Made by a program: the position numbers and the translations under genes
The notes under the pieces: generated by a model
The model's database searches: none
Seen by the model: the letters and a program-made list of their open reading frames with translations, nothing else
What the model was told of the DNA's origin: nothing
Shown: positions 8,224-17,010 of the stretch, piece by piece
Layout of the letters: each line of letters opens with the position of its first letter
Position numbering within the stretch: position 1 is the first letter of the stretch
Source of the DNA: Paenibacillus sp. FSL R5-0912
GTDB taxonomy: Bacteria; Bacillota; Bacilli; Paenibacillales; Paenibacillaceae
Reading direction: 5' to 3'
NCBI RefSeq assembly: GCF_000758605.1
Contig: NZ_CP009282.1
Coordinates: 5,084,001 to 5,148,000, forward strand
Length of the DNA stretch: 64,000 nt

Positions 8224-9828
8224 TTATTCTGTAATCGAAAGCGGATAGAAACGGATGACTTCATCCGGATAGAAGGCGTAACCGCTGATCTTGTTGCTCA
8301 TGCCGACAATGCGGTTGTACTCGTACAGATAAGCCCAAGGCGCTTCGGTTGTAATGATTTCCTGTGCCTGCTCATAGAGTGCCGTCCGTTTCGCTGCGTC
8401 TGTCTCCAGGTTCGCCTCATCCCACAGCTTGTCTACTTCAGTATTTGAATAGTTGATGTAGTTGGAAGAGCCTTTGCCGTACAGGAGAAAGCCGAGGTGG
8501 TAGCCTGGATCATTGACAAATGATGTCCATTTGGAAATATAGGAGGTAAGGTTGTTCGTCTTCTGCTGCTCCAGGAACTGGGCACGGGCCAACTTGTTGA
8601 TGTTCATGGTCACACCGATTTTGGCCAGTTCTGCCTGAATCAGGACCGCATCATCCTCCCAGTCATCGAACCCTGAACCGAGTGTGAAGTCAAAGGTAAA
8701 TCCGTCCGGATAGCCGGCTTCTGTCAGCAGCTCTTTAGCTTTATCCAGGTTGTGCTCGTAAACGTAGCCTGCATCGGTGAAGCCCGGCGTGTTGCTCGCC
8801 ACAGAGCTCTTCATCTGCTTGGCCTGGCCGTACATTACCCCGCTCAGCAGCTCCTCATAAGGAATCGCATAGTTGATCGCCTGACGGACTTTTACATTGT
8901 CAAACGGTTTAACCTTGTTGTTCATTGCGAAGAACAGAATCCGGTTGCTCGCATTGGAGGCGACGGTCAGATCCGTGTTGCTCTTCAGGGAGGCAACATC
9001 CTTCGGAGGAATCTCGATCGCCATATCTACATCGCCCTTATCCAGCAGTAGTACGCGGTTAGAGGCTTCTTTGGTGAATTTCAGGGTTACTTTGCTGAGG
9101 TTAGGCGCACCCTGCCAGTAGCTCTCATTAGCGGTGAAGACCGCTTCGGTCGCCGGGTCCCACTTCTCAAGCGTGAACGGGCCGGAACCGGCAGCATTCG
9201 TTTTGAGGTAGTCAGCACCCTGCGCTTCTACAGTCTTTTGATCCACGATAGAGAAGGTGTACATCGCGAGAATCTGCAGGAAATTATGATTGGCATTAGT
9301 CAGTGTGATTTCAACTGTGGAAGCGTCTTTGACTGTAACTGTCTTGATCGCCGCCATTCCGTAGAGGAAGCTGCCGGAGCTTGATTTAGCCACGCGGTCA
9401 AAAGAATACGCAACCGCCTCGGCATCCACCGGATTGCCGCTCTGGAAGCTCACGCCGGATTTCAGCTTGAAGGTGTACACCGTGTTATCGGCGTTCACTT
9501 CCCAGCTCTCTGCCAGCATGGGCTGAATGTCTTCAGTGTTGGCGATGCTTGCGCCATTTTCGGTTTTGATGCCGTAGGTGACCAGCTGATCATAAGCGGC
9601 AAGCACGAGTGTATCGGAGGTCAAATCGTTAGCTTCTGCGGGGTCGAGCGTAGTGCCGCCCTCGGAATAAGCAACCGTGAGATTTGACTTGGCAGCAGGA
9701 GCAGCCGTCCCTGTAGTTCCTGAAGCTGCTGTAGTGGCAGCAGGTGTCTGCGGATTGGCGCTGCTGGCGCATCCGGCAAGCATGACTGAAAAAGCGACGA
9801 GTGTGGACAATAATTTAACTCTTTTCAT
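8224..9828 (-). CDS. Peptide ABC transporter substrate-binding lipoprotein, DppA-like (family 5)
   Basis: 534-residue extracellular binding protein. The signal peptide MKRVKLLSTLVAFSVM ends in lipobox LAGC, then a Ser/Ala/Thr/Pro linker, so it is a lipoprotein. Family 5 motifs are YTFKLKSGVSFQSGNPV and the later KVRQAINYAIPYEELLSGV. It receives peptides or peptide-like solutes and passes them to the DppB/C-like permeases encoded upstream. It has a strong ribosome binding site, GAAAAGGGAGGAA before ATG at 9828. The hairpin after the gene would favour higher expression than the rest of the operon, as is usual for binding proteins. Confidence 0.93.
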   Translation of the reverse strand: MKRVKLLSTLVAFSVMLAGCASSANPQTPAATTAASGTTGTAAPAAKSNLTVAYSEGGTTLDPAEANDLTSDTLVLAAYDQLVTYGIKTENGASIANTEDIQPMLAESWEVNADNTVYTFKLKSGVSFQSGNPVDAEAVAYSFDRVAKSSSGSFLYGMAAIKTVTVKDASTVEITLTNANHNFLQILAMYTFSIVDQKTVEAQGADYLKTNAAGSGPFTLEKWDPATEAVFTANESYWQGAPNLSKVTLKFTKEASNRVLLLDKGDVDMAIEIPPKDVASLKSNTDLTVASNASNRILFFAMNNKVKPFDNVKVRQAINYAIPYEELLSGVMYGQAKQMKSSVASNTPGFTDAGYVYEHNLDKAKELLTEAGYPDGFTFDFTLGSGFDDWEDDAVLIQAELAKIGVTMNINKLARAQFLEQQKTNNLTSYISKWTSFVNDPGYHLGFLLYGKGSSNYINYSNTEVDKLWDEANLETDAAKRTALYEQAQEIITTEAPWAYLYEYNRIVGMSNKISGYAFYPDEVIRFYPLSITE

Positions 9829-9974
9829 CAGTAGTTCCTCCCTTTTCTATATCCTGCCTGCACTGGTAATACTGGTGCTGCTTGTGATCACCCTGCCGCA
9901 ACAGCTCCGGCAAGCTGTGATCTATATTTACCGGGATACTGCGGAGCTTCGGAGGAGTGATCCCCTGCTCCGCC

Positions 9975-10874
9975 TTATTTACCCGAACGCAACCGCGGAT
10001 CAAGAACGTCCCGGAAACCGTCTCCGAGCAGGTTAAAGCCTAAGATGGAAGTGGCAATGGACAACCCTGGAAAAGTAACCAGCCACCATTGCCCGGAAAT
10101 AATGTATTCCCGGCCTTCAGAAATCATCGCTCCCCATTCGGCAATCGGGGGTCTGACGCCAAGCCCGAGGAAGCTGAGACTGGAAGCGGTCAAGATGGCG
10201 AAGCCCATCCCGAGCGTAGCCTGAACCATCAGTGGAGCCAGGGCGTTCGGCAGGATGTGGCGGTACAGGATGACTGTATTCTTCACGCCGATCGCCCGGC
10301 TGGCTTCTATATACTCCTTCTCACGGAGCGAGACAGTCTGCCCGAACATCAGCCGGGCAAATTCCGGGATGCCGACAATCCCCACGGCGATCATCGCACT
10401 GCTGAGACCTGCACCAATCGAAGCGGCAATCGCCATGGACAAGACCAGTGACGGGAAGGACAATAGTACATCCATCAGCCGCATGATGATGGTGCCGGTA
10501 CGGCCGCCATAGTAAGCGGCAATTCCGCCGAGCGGCACACCGATGACAAAGGAAATTGAGACGGCGATCAGGCCGGTCCAGATACTGATCCGTGCACCGT
10601 ACAGTACCCGGCTGAGAATATCACGCCCGAAGTTATCGGTTCCGAACCAGTGGCTGCCTGAAGGCGCCTGGAGTTTGTTCGCCATATCCGTTACATAAGG
10701 ATCATGCGGTGCAAGCCAGGGTGCGATAATGGCTACCACGGTCCAGATCAGAATAAAGGTTAGCCCCAGGGCAGCCAGACGGTTATGCAGCAGCAGGGAC
10801 AACAACGTTTTGGGTTTTACCGCCGCAGCAGGTTTGGCCGGACTGCCCTGTGCTGAATGTGCTGCAGTGCTCAC
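9975..10874 (-). CDS. Peptide ABC transporter permease, DppC-like
   Basis: About 299 residues with six predicted membrane segments and the inner-membrane permease EAA-type loop EASRAIGVKNTVILYRHILP near residue 210, which contacts the ATPases. The N-terminal oligopeptide-permease segment ends in the typical HDPYVTDMANKLQAPSGSHW and FGTDNFGRDILSRVLYGAR motifs. The GTG start at 10874 follows AGGAGGAG with 9-base spacing. An ATG 24 bases further upstream has no site. The gene is 30 bp downstream of the DppB-like permease and co-transcribed with it. Confidence 0.92.
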   Translation of the reverse strand: MSTAAHSAQGSPAKPAAAVKPKTLLSLLLHNRLAALGLTFILIWTVVAIIAPWLAPHDPYVTDMANKLQAPSGSHWFGTDNFGRDILSRVLYGARISIWTGLIAVSISFVIGVPLGGIAAYYGGRTGTIIMRLMDVLLSFPSLVLSMAIAASIGAGLSSAMIAVGIVGIPEFARLMFGQTVSLREKEYIEASRAIGVKNTVILYRHILPNALAPLMVQATLGMGFAILTASSLSFLGLGVRPPIAEWGAMISEGREYIISGQWWLVTFPGLSIATSILGFNLLGDGFRDVLDPRLRSGK

Positions 10875-10904
10875 AAGCAATCTCCTCCTCTCACACATGC
10901 TGTT

Positions 10905-11915
10905 CTATTCATAGCGGATTCTCGGGTCAATGAAGCCATAGATCAGGTCTACCGCCAGGTTAATTCCGCAGTAGAGCACTGCGCTGACCAGAGTAAAGGC
11001 TTGAATCGGCGCATAATCCGCAGCCAGAATGGAGTCAGTGACATAGCCGCCGATTCCCGGCCAGGAGAAGATCGTTTCCGTAATGACCGCGCCGCCCATC
11101 AAAAAGCCGAATTGCAGACCGAGAACGGTCAAGGTTGGTATTAGTGCATTGACGAGCGCATGCTTGTAGATGACGGCTGATTCCCGCAGCCCTTTGGCCC
11201 GGGCGGTGCGGACAAAGTCCTGATCCACGACCTCCAGCATGCTGGAACGGGTCATCCGGGCGATGATCGCCATGGTGCCGGTACTGAGGCAGATAGCCGG
11301 AAGCAGCAGATGCGAGAGGCTGCTTTTGAGTGCAGCGGTATCACCTGAGAGAATGCTGTCCAGAATATACAGCCCGGTGATATGCACCGGCGGATTCAAG
11401 TCTCCGCTGATCCGTCCCATCGGTGCCGGTGCCCAGCCGAGGATGGAATAAAAGACGTAAATGAACATCAGGCCCAGCCAGAAAATCGGCACGCATGCAC
11501 CTATCAGCGAGAACACCCGTGAAATGTGATCCAGAAACGATTCTTTGCGGGTAGCTGCGACAATCCCGACGGGAATCGCCACCAGAACCGCGATCAGAAT
11601 GCTGGCCAGGGTCAGCTCAATGGTGGCCGGGAACCGCGAAGCCAAATCGCTGGCTACCGTATGTCCGGTGTGATACGCATAGCCGATATTGCCTTGCAGC
11701 AATTGGCCGATGTAAGTGAAGAACTGGATATACAGCGGCTTGTCGAGCCCCATATCCTGACGGATCTTGTCCACAATCTCCTCCGGAGCCTGCTCTCCGG
11801 CCAGCATGATCGCCGGGTCACCCGGCAGCACTCTTGAGAGAATGAAGGTGATGACGATAATACCTAGCAAGGCTGGAATCATCTGCACAAGTCTTTTTAA
11901 TGTGTAAGCAAACAA
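10905..11915 (-). CDS. Peptide ABC transporter permease, DppB-like
   Basis: About 336 residues with six predicted membrane helices. The N-terminus FAYTLKRLVQMIPALLGI and the motif RVLPGDPAIMLAG are typical of DppB/OppB. The ATPase-contact loop is RTARAKGLRESAVIYKHAL near residue 230. I choose TTG at 11915 because it follows AAGGGGG at 8 bases. An ATG at 11987 would add an unconserved, non-hydrophobic 24-residue stretch. It is the first gene of the transporter operon. A 16-bp palindrome lies about 115 bp upstream (12032). Confidence 0.9.
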   Translation of the reverse strand: MFAYTLKRLVQMIPALLGIIVITFILSRVLPGDPAIMLAGEQAPEEIVDKIRQDMGLDKPLYIQFFTYIGQLLQGNIGYAYHTGHTVASDLASRFPATIELTLASILIAVLVAIPVGIVAATRKESFLDHISRVFSLIGACVPIFWLGLMFIYVFYSILGWAPAPMGRISGDLNPPVHITGLYILDSILSGDTAALKSSLSHLLLPAICLSTGTMAIIARMTRSSMLEVVDQDFVRTARAKGLRESAVIYKHALVNALIPTLTVLGLQFGFLMGGAVITETIFSWPGIGGYVTDSILAADYAPIQAFTLVSAVLYCGINLAVDLIYGFIDPRIRYE

Positions 11916-12031
11916 TGAATCAACCCCCTTACGGCTTCTATGCCATCCATGCTGTGACATTCTTGTTGACGGAAACGCGCTTCCCATGTCAGGTACTGTG
12001 CGGTTTCCTTGTCCTCTTTAGTAGTTGTGCT

Positions 12032-12047
12032 AATTCTACATAGAATT
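12032..12047. promoter_or_regulatory. Candidate operator palindrome upstream of the peptide transporter operon
   Basis: AATTCTACATAGAATT is a perfect 16-bp palindrome except for the central CA. It lies between the PucR gene terminator and the DppB-like gene. It could be a site for PucR or another regulator. No clear -35/-10 pair was recognised around it. Confidence 0.35.
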
Positions 12048-12075
12048 TGACCACCACTCTACGTCCCGTTCAGCT

Positions 12076-12106
12076 AAAAAAAAGCACAACCGTTTGTCGA
12101 TTGTGC
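12076..12106 (-). terminator. Rho-independent terminator of the PucR-family gene
   Basis: On the minus strand GCACAA pairs with TTGTGC around an 11-base loop, followed by eight Ts. It separates the regulator from the transporter operon, which therefore needs its own promoter. Confidence 0.85.
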
Positions 12107-12169
12107 ACTATCAACACCTCTATATGTAATCTTTCCTAACATACAATTCCATAAAAGTTCCAGTCCCGC

Positions 12170-13699
12170 CTATTTTTCCTGCAGGTAGTAGTAAATCAGG
12201 CACAAATGGCAGACAAACTGCTCGCGCGGATCATTCAGATCGAAGCCGGTAATATCGCGGATCCGCTCCAGCCGGTATTTGACCGAGTTGCGGTGGATGT
12301 ATAGACTGTTCGCCGTCTCAATCAGGCTGCCCCGGCACTCCAGGTAATGATAGAACGTCAGCATCATATTACTGTCATGCTCCTGGTCGTATTGCAGCAG
12401 CTTACCCAGCTTACGCTCGAACAGCCGCTCGAAGCCCGGACCGCCAAGGCCCTCCAGCAAGTGGTATACCTCCATCTCTTCATAGCGGGTGACACCGCCT
12501 GTCCCTTGTCCGAGCCTTCTGGAGATAGACAAGGCTTTGCGCGCTTCGTTGTAGCTGGTGTGGATGTCCCACAGGTATTCCGAGGTGCCAATTCCGCTTC
12601 TGTAGCTGCTGAGACCTTCGCTTTTGTCCTTCATCCAGCCCTCCAGCGTCTTCTCCCAGGGCTCCTGTGCATCTCCGCCCGGCGTGAATTTACGGCCCTC
12701 CTGCGTGGGCAGGAACAGCACGGCCCGGCTGGAGCGGTATTCTACGTGGGGTGTAACTCCGCGTTTCTTCGCTTCCCGCTCCAGCAGCCGGTTCACCGTT
12801 TCCTCACTCGGTGCTGTCTCCCCTTCGATTACAGCAACCTCCCACTTATGCTCGGGATTCATCCCGAGCTGGCGTGCCCGCCGCTCCACCTCATGCCGCG
12901 AAGGCAGCGGCGGAGTCAGCAGCTCATCGATGAAGTTGCCGCGCAGCCGGAATTCGGTATCCTCAGCGACCTTGCGCCGCATCAGCTCCAGAGCGAAGAC
13001 AAGCCTGGCCTGCTCTATGCCCACTTCCTCCATATCATCCAGCTGCTCTTTATCCACCAACAGTCTGGCTACCGTCCGCCGGTCCACATGGATATTCCAG
13101 TTCAGCGGAGCATGGCTCTGTGACCAGTCGAAATCAGCCGGCGAGGATACGATGATCTTCCGATCCGTATCCACAAGCGTAACCGGTGCTTTCAGGAAAT
13201 CCGCCACATTATCGCTGACCGCCTGAATGCCGCTGTTCTCCAGCACCATTGTTGTCAGCGTGCGGTAGACCTCCTCCGCACGGCGCAGCAGCATTGCCTG
13301 CCGTCCGAGCAGCAGCTCCATCACCGGCTGGGTAATATCCGTATACGGAATCTCCGGCGGGATCTCCACAATAGGCAGACCGCAGGCATTGCTGGCCTCG
13401 ATCGCTCCTTGGGGAATTTCCTTCAGGAAGCGGGCCGGCTTAATCGCCAGCGCCGCTGCACCCAGATTGTCGAGTGTATAGATCAGCTCAGTCAGCAGCG
13501 AAGGATCATGGCGGATGGAATACGCCGTAGTCAGCAGCATGACGCCTTCACTGATCCAGCCCTTCAGATCCGGAACCTCCATAATATCTACGAACCGGAC
13601 TACCCGGTCCAGCCCCTGCTGGCCGCTAATAACCTTCGCTTTCCCAAGAACAGAGAGCTCCATCAGCTCCCGTAGCGTAATTCCTCGTGTATTCAACAT
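12170..13699 (-). CDS. PucR-family transcriptional regulator
   Basis: 509-residue regulator with an N-terminal PucR-type domain starting MLNTRGITLRELMELSVLG, a central GGDEF-like region and a C-terminal helix-turn-helix in which ETANSLYIHRNSVKYRLERI is the recognition motif (near residue 475). PucR proteins usually activate purine, allantoin or amino acid/peptide catabolic genes. Start ATG at 13699 follows GAGGGAGG. The longer frame upstream has no site. It lies between the DUF1177/AroM/aminopeptidase/racemase genes and the Dpp-type operon, all on the same strand, and is the likely local regulator of both. The ligand is unknown. Confidence 0.92.
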   Translation of the reverse strand: MLNTRGITLRELMELSVLGKAKVISGQQGLDRVVRFVDIMEVPDLKGWISEGVMLLTTAYSIRHDPSLLTELIYTLDNLGAAALAIKPARFLKEIPQGAIEASNACGLPIVEIPPEIPYTDITQPVMELLLGRQAMLLRRAEEVYRTLTTMVLENSGIQAVSDNVADFLKAPVTLVDTDRKIIVSSPADFDWSQSHAPLNWNIHVDRRTVARLLVDKEQLDDMEEVGIEQARLVFALELMRRKVAEDTEFRLRGNFIDELLTPPLPSRHEVERRARQLGMNPEHKWEVAVIEGETAPSEETVNRLLEREAKKRGVTPHVEYRSSRAVLFLPTQEGRKFTPGGDAQEPWEKTLEGWMKDKSEGLSSYRSGIGTSEYLWDIHTSYNEARKALSISRRLGQGTGGVTRYEEMEVYHLLEGLGGPGFERLFERKLGKLLQYDQEHDSNMMLTFYHYLECRGSLIETANSLYIHRNSVKYRLERIRDITGFDLNDPREQFVCHLCLIYYYLQEK

Positions 13700-13963
13700 T
13701 CTGCCTCCCTCTGCTGTCTTCAGTATTTCATGATTTTTCCTGAAATATGCCAATTGTACGTACCCGTATCACCCGTAAGCCCCCGTAGCCACTCGAAGGC
13801 CACCAGCTTACATTCGCATTCCCGCTAGTTTATCAGACATTCCCGCCCAGCCACAGGAAAAATATATAAAATTGCAGATAAATATTAATTTGGCAGGGGA
13901 GAAGAGAGCAAGTGGGCTTGCAGAGGGGGGGCTTGCGGCAAGATTAGTGGAGGTTGTGGCCTG

Positions 13964-14116
13964 ATTTCAGGCGGCGGGCTACTTCTGGCGGTTTCAGGGG
14001 CATTAGTGCCCCTCATTTCAGGCGGCGGGCTACTTTCGGCGGTTTCAGGGGCATTAGTGCCCCTCATTTCAGGCAGCGGGCGACTTTCGGCGGTTTCAGG
14101 GGCATTAGTGCCCCTC
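13964..14116. repeat. Three tandem copies of a 51-bp unit, each with a GGGGCA/TGCCCC hairpin
   Basis: Copies start at 13964, 14015 and 14066 and differ at only a few positions. Each opens with ATTTCAGGCGGCGGGC and ends with GGGGCATTAGTGCCCCTC, a 6-bp stem with a 4-base loop. Because 51 is a multiple of three, the open frames across it encode 17-residue repeats. No ribosome binding site was found, so coding is doubtful. The surrounding 13700-14300 stretch holds no convincing gene. Confidence 0.9.
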
Positions 14117-14255
14117 ACTTCCTCACTTCCTCTCCCTCCCCACTTATCTCAATTTACACTCTCCTTCATTCAGGAACAGCTCGCTGACGTGACAAAAAAT
14201 CTTGATTTAGTTACTCAATTTGTTCAACAGCTTGTTAAACAACTAGTTCAACAAC

Positions 14256-14293
14256 CAAAAACGTTCCCCGGACCCGAAGTCTGGAGGAACGCT
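14256..14293 (-). terminator. Rho-independent terminator of the racemase operon
   Basis: On the minus strand AGCGTTCC and GGAACG enclose a second stem GAC/GTC with a TTCGG-type loop, followed by TTTTTGG. It lies 208 bp after the racemase stop, beyond the 19-bp repeat array, so the array would be in the 3' untranslated region. Confidence 0.7.
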
Positions 14294-14308
14294 TAACTTT
14301 ATCTGTAC

Positions 14309-14479
14309 TTTGAACTAATAACTCTACTTTGCACTAGTAACTCTACTTTGCACTAGTAACTCTACTTTGCACTAGTAACTCTACTTTGCACTAGTAACTC
14401 TACTTTGCACTAGTAACTCTACTTTGCACTAGTAACTCTACTTTGCACTAGTAACTCTACTTTGCACTAGTATCCCTGC
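14309..14479. repeat. Nine tandem 19-bp units (TTTGCACTAGTAACTCTAC)
   Basis: The first unit at 14309 is degenerate (TTTGAACTAATAACTCTAC). Identical units start at 14328, 14347, 14366, 14385, 14404, 14423 and 14442. The last, at 14461, diverges after TTTGCACTAG. Each contains the palindrome ACTAGT. The period is not a multiple of three, and there is no spacer variation as in CRISPR. It lies between the racemase stop (14501) and its terminator. Confidence 0.95.
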
Positions 14480-14500
14480 TTAGCATCTTGCACAGCGCAA

Positions 14501-15154
14501 TCAGCGCCGCACTCCCCCAGGCAAGGAAGCAGCCGCAGCGGCCGCAGCGCCAAGCGCAAGGATCGGATCAAACGCGCGGATGCCGAGCTGTTCTTCCAGC
14601 TCCGCCGCCAGGCCGATGGTGGCAAACCCGGTGCAGGCGAGGACTATGGCCTGCGCACCGCGTTCCACCAGCCGGGCTGCTCCGGCAAGTGCGCCTGCCC
14701 GTCCGGCAGGCGTACCCAAATCAAGAGTGGTCGTTACCCCATCAGGCCGGTCCATGCCGAGGTAAGCATCGCCGAGAATGCTGCGGATCAGCGGCGGCAC
14801 TTCGGTCAGGATCGTCAGCACGCCAATCTTATCGCTGTATGCCAGCGACATATGGGCTGCACAAGAGCCTGCGCCCAGAACCGGTACATTTACTGCCATC
14901 CTAGCTTCCAGCAGCGCGGGATCCGCGGCACAGCTGATGCCGATGACCGTACAGCCCTGCTGCTCCAGATCCCGGGCCAGGCTGATAATCTTCGGCACTG
15001 ACTCTGCTTCGGTCTCGTCATTGTATACGCCCTGAGGCTGATCAGGAATACAGCGGCTGATTACCGGCAGGCCATACCGGTGTTCAATCAATTCTCCGTG
15101 CAAATGAATTGCAGACTCCTCTTGCAGTGTGATTACACGTATAATTCCAAGCAT
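14501..15154 (-). CDS. Asp/Glu/hydantoin racemase family protein
   Basis: 217-residue cytoplasmic protein. Two catalytic cysteines of the cofactor-independent racemase fold are visible in GISCAADP near residue 75 and VLACTGFATIG near 177. This supports racemase or related isomerase activity on an amino acid, hydantoin or similar acid. Start ATG at 15154 follows GGGGGAGATAAGG. An upstream in-frame ATG at 15178 lies before this site. It is the last gene of the DUF1177-AroM-aminopeptidase-racemase set. The C-terminus is alanine-rich. The substrate is unknown. The neighbourhood suggests epimerising an amino acid released from an imported peptide. Confidence 0.85.
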   Translation of the reverse strand: MLGIIRVITLQEESAIHLHGELIEHRYGLPVISRCIPDQPQGVYNDETEAESVPKIISLARDLEQQGCTVIGISCAADPALLEARMAVNVPVLGAGSCAAHMSLAYSDKIGVLTILTEVPPLIRSILGDAYLGMDRPDGVTTTLDLGTPAGRAGALAGAARLVERGAQAIVLACTGFATIGLAAELEEQLGIRAFDPILALGAAAAAAASLPGGVRR

Positions 15155-15265
15155 CCTTATCTCCCCCTGGTCAGCCATTGTTCTGCGTTCTGAATATCCT
15201 CACCATATACTTTTGCTTCATTCCGTACCGCCATAACCCTGACAACAACACAGCAGCCGCGCAGC

Positions 15266-16210
15266 CTAGAGCAGTTCTCCTGCACGCATAATCAGCTTAT
15301 CATCAATATATACATCCGGCTTCATCACAACGGCATCAATATGCACACCAGCCGCTACAACCCCGCCGAACGTATTATTGCTGCCAAAAGCGACATGGAT
15401 GGTCCCGTAGACCTTCTCATCCTCCAGCACCACACCTGTAATTCTGGCCTTGCTGTTTGTACCAATGCCGAACTCGCCCAGGAGCCTGCCGTCACCGGGA
15501 CCAAGCATATCCAGCAGCCTGTCACCGCTCTCGCCTTCTGCACTAACCAAACGGCCCCGCTCTACCGCCAGCACCATCGGGCAGTTCAGCGCGCCAATAC
15601 CTGCAATCGAACCGTCCACCTTAATCTGGCCGGTGGCTGTACCCTCCATTGGCGCAATATAAGCCTCGCCCGAAGGCAGGTTGCCCGATTCGCCCGGATT
15701 CAGATACAATCCGGTGCTGAGCACGCCATCCCGGCCCTCAATCGAAAAGCTCAGACTCAGTCCGTCTTTAACTACACGCACCTGGCTTCCCTCAGACAGC
15801 AGCGCAGCAACCTGCTCTGTTAATGTCTTCACCTGCGCATAGTCCGCAGTGATCGCGCCATGGCTGAACATGTCATCTGTCATGCCCGGCATGGTCGCCA
15901 CCCGCGTTCCCGCTGCGGCTGCCTGCTTGCGCGCCGCCGTATGTGTCATCGAATGTGTCGTAATGCATATCGCCACATCCGCTTTGGCCATAGCTTCAGC
16001 AATCGGAGCCGGCGGCTCCTCGCCGGATTTGCTCCGTGCCTGCATAATCAATAGCATCGATTCCGCCCCGAGCCGCTTCCCTGCTTCATAGACGGATTCG
16101 GCAAGCTCCCGCTTGTCGTCATCGGCCACTACAGCCAGCAATTCACCGCTGCCAAGCCCCAGACAGTCCTTAAGGACATTCATGCTAATCAGTATTCGTT
16201 GCTCACTCAT
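15266..16210 (-). CDS. Aminopeptidase, M29/thermophilic leucyl aminopeptidase-like
   Basis: 314-residue protein with the M29-type C-terminal metal region: GEAYIAPMEGTATG near residue 180, GEFGIGTNSKAR near 250 and IHVAFGSNNTFGG near 275. M29 proteins are normally about 400 residues, so this is the short variant seen beside AroM and DUF1177 genes. It is predicted to remove N-terminal residues from peptides in the cytoplasm using two metal ions. It follows AroM by 16 bp and precedes the racemase. Metal ligands are inferred from family pattern, and peptidase activity is not proven for this short branch. Confidence 0.8.
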   Translation of the reverse strand: MSEQRILISMNVLKDCLGLGSGELLAVVADDDKRELAESVYEAGKRLGAESMLLIMQARSKSGEEPPAPIAEAMAKADVAICITTHSMTHTAARKQAAAAGTRVATMPGMTDDMFSHGAITADYAQVKTLTEQVAALLSEGSQVRVVKDGLSLSFSIEGRDGVLSTGLYLNPGESGNLPSGEAYIAPMEGTATGQIKVDGSIAGIGALNCPMVLAVERGRLVSAEGESGDRLLDMLGPGDGRLLGEFGIGTNSKARITGVVLEDEKVYGTIHVAFGSNNTFGGVVAAGVHIDAVVMKPDVYIDDKLIMRAGELL

Positions 16211-16226
16211 TCTCGTTTCCTCCCGG

Positions 16227-16898
16227 TTACACCATTTCTGCTACCAGCTTGCCCATCAGGGCATTGGACAGCACGGCAGGCACTCCTGCGGAGGCCGCCC
16301 ACTGTCTATGCTGCTCCACATATCCCATACAGTCAAGCACAATCACATCCGCCAAGTCCCGCAGGCGCTCAGCAGCCGCTCGGAAATCCGCTTCCGTACC
16401 GGTATACGGAGAAGCAGCTGCAAACGGCAGCCGCGCTCCGGCTCCCGCGAATTTCTCATTCATGCTCTCTTCCTGCTCGGGCAGAGGACCAATCAGCCCC
16501 AGCCGGCGTCCGTCAAGCATCGCCATAACAACCGGAGGGATAATCCGGTCCGGTTCAATCAGATGGGCCTTGGCCGTATGAAGTCCCGGAAAAACACCGG
16601 TACAGGCCAGCAGAATCGTCTGAATTCCAGCAGCTTCCATAGCATCAACCTTCCCCTGCAAAACGGACTTTATCCGCTCGCGGGAGATTACCGCAGCTGA
16701 TCCGTCCGTCATGCGGGTAGTCAGCACATACTCCCCCGGTCCAGGACTATAGAATTCGCGTACCTGGTCAGCAGTGAATCCGTCAAGTACCCCGGACTGA
16801 ACCAGTCCGGCCTTACCTTCCAGATACTTCTCAATAATCGGCGCAACATCGTTCCTGGGAGCTTGTCCGATCGTGATTAACCCTATATTATTACTCAT
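16227..16898 (-). CDS. AroM family protein
   Basis: 223-residue protein opening MSNNIGLITIGQAPRNDV, the AroM family signature. The later blocks TILLACTGVFPGL and ADVIVLDCMGYVEQHR each carry a cysteine. The paired cysteines and overall pattern recall Asp/Glu racemases, so an isomerase-like role is possible. No biochemical function is established for the family. Despite the name it is not a shikimate enzyme in this context. It lies between DUF1177 and the aminopeptidase in one transcription unit. Confidence 0.88.
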   Translation of the reverse strand: MSNNIGLITIGQAPRNDVAPIIEKYLEGKAGLVQSGVLDGFTADQVREFYSPGPGEYVLTTRMTDGSAAVISRERIKSVLQGKVDAMEAAGIQTILLACTGVFPGLHTAKAHLIEPDRIIPPVVMAMLDGRRLGLIGPLPEQEESMNEKFAGAGARLPFAAASPYTGTEADFRAAAERLRDLADVIVLDCMGYVEQHRQWAASAGVPAVLSNALMGKLVAEMV

Positions 16899-16961
16899 CT
16901 TGCTCCCTCCCGCTTCTCTATACGGATTGAAATCGTGGCAAACCCATGCCTGTATACATTT

Positions 16962-16992
16962 AGCAGGCGCTGAACCTTGCTCAGCGCCTGCT
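16962..16992 (-). terminator. Perfect 12-bp intercistronic stem-loop between DUF1177 and aroM-like genes
   Basis: AGCAGGCGCTGA and TCAGCGCCTGCT pair perfectly around a 7-base loop. No T-run follows on the minus strand, so it is more likely an mRNA stability or partial attenuation element than a full terminator. Confidence 0.6.
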
Positions 16993-17010
16993 AATTATTC
17001 CGTTCTATTC

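Noticed and set aside
13885..14118. 77-codon frame of 17-residue repeats MRGTNAPETAESRPLPE
   Set aside because: The periodicity comes from the 51-bp DNA repeat. Both strands are open and no ribosome binding site was found. Treated as a DNA repeat, though peptide evidence could change this.
14309..14479. Array thought to be CRISPR-like
   Set aside because: Units are directly adjacent with no variable spacers and no cas genes nearby. It is a simple tandem repeat.
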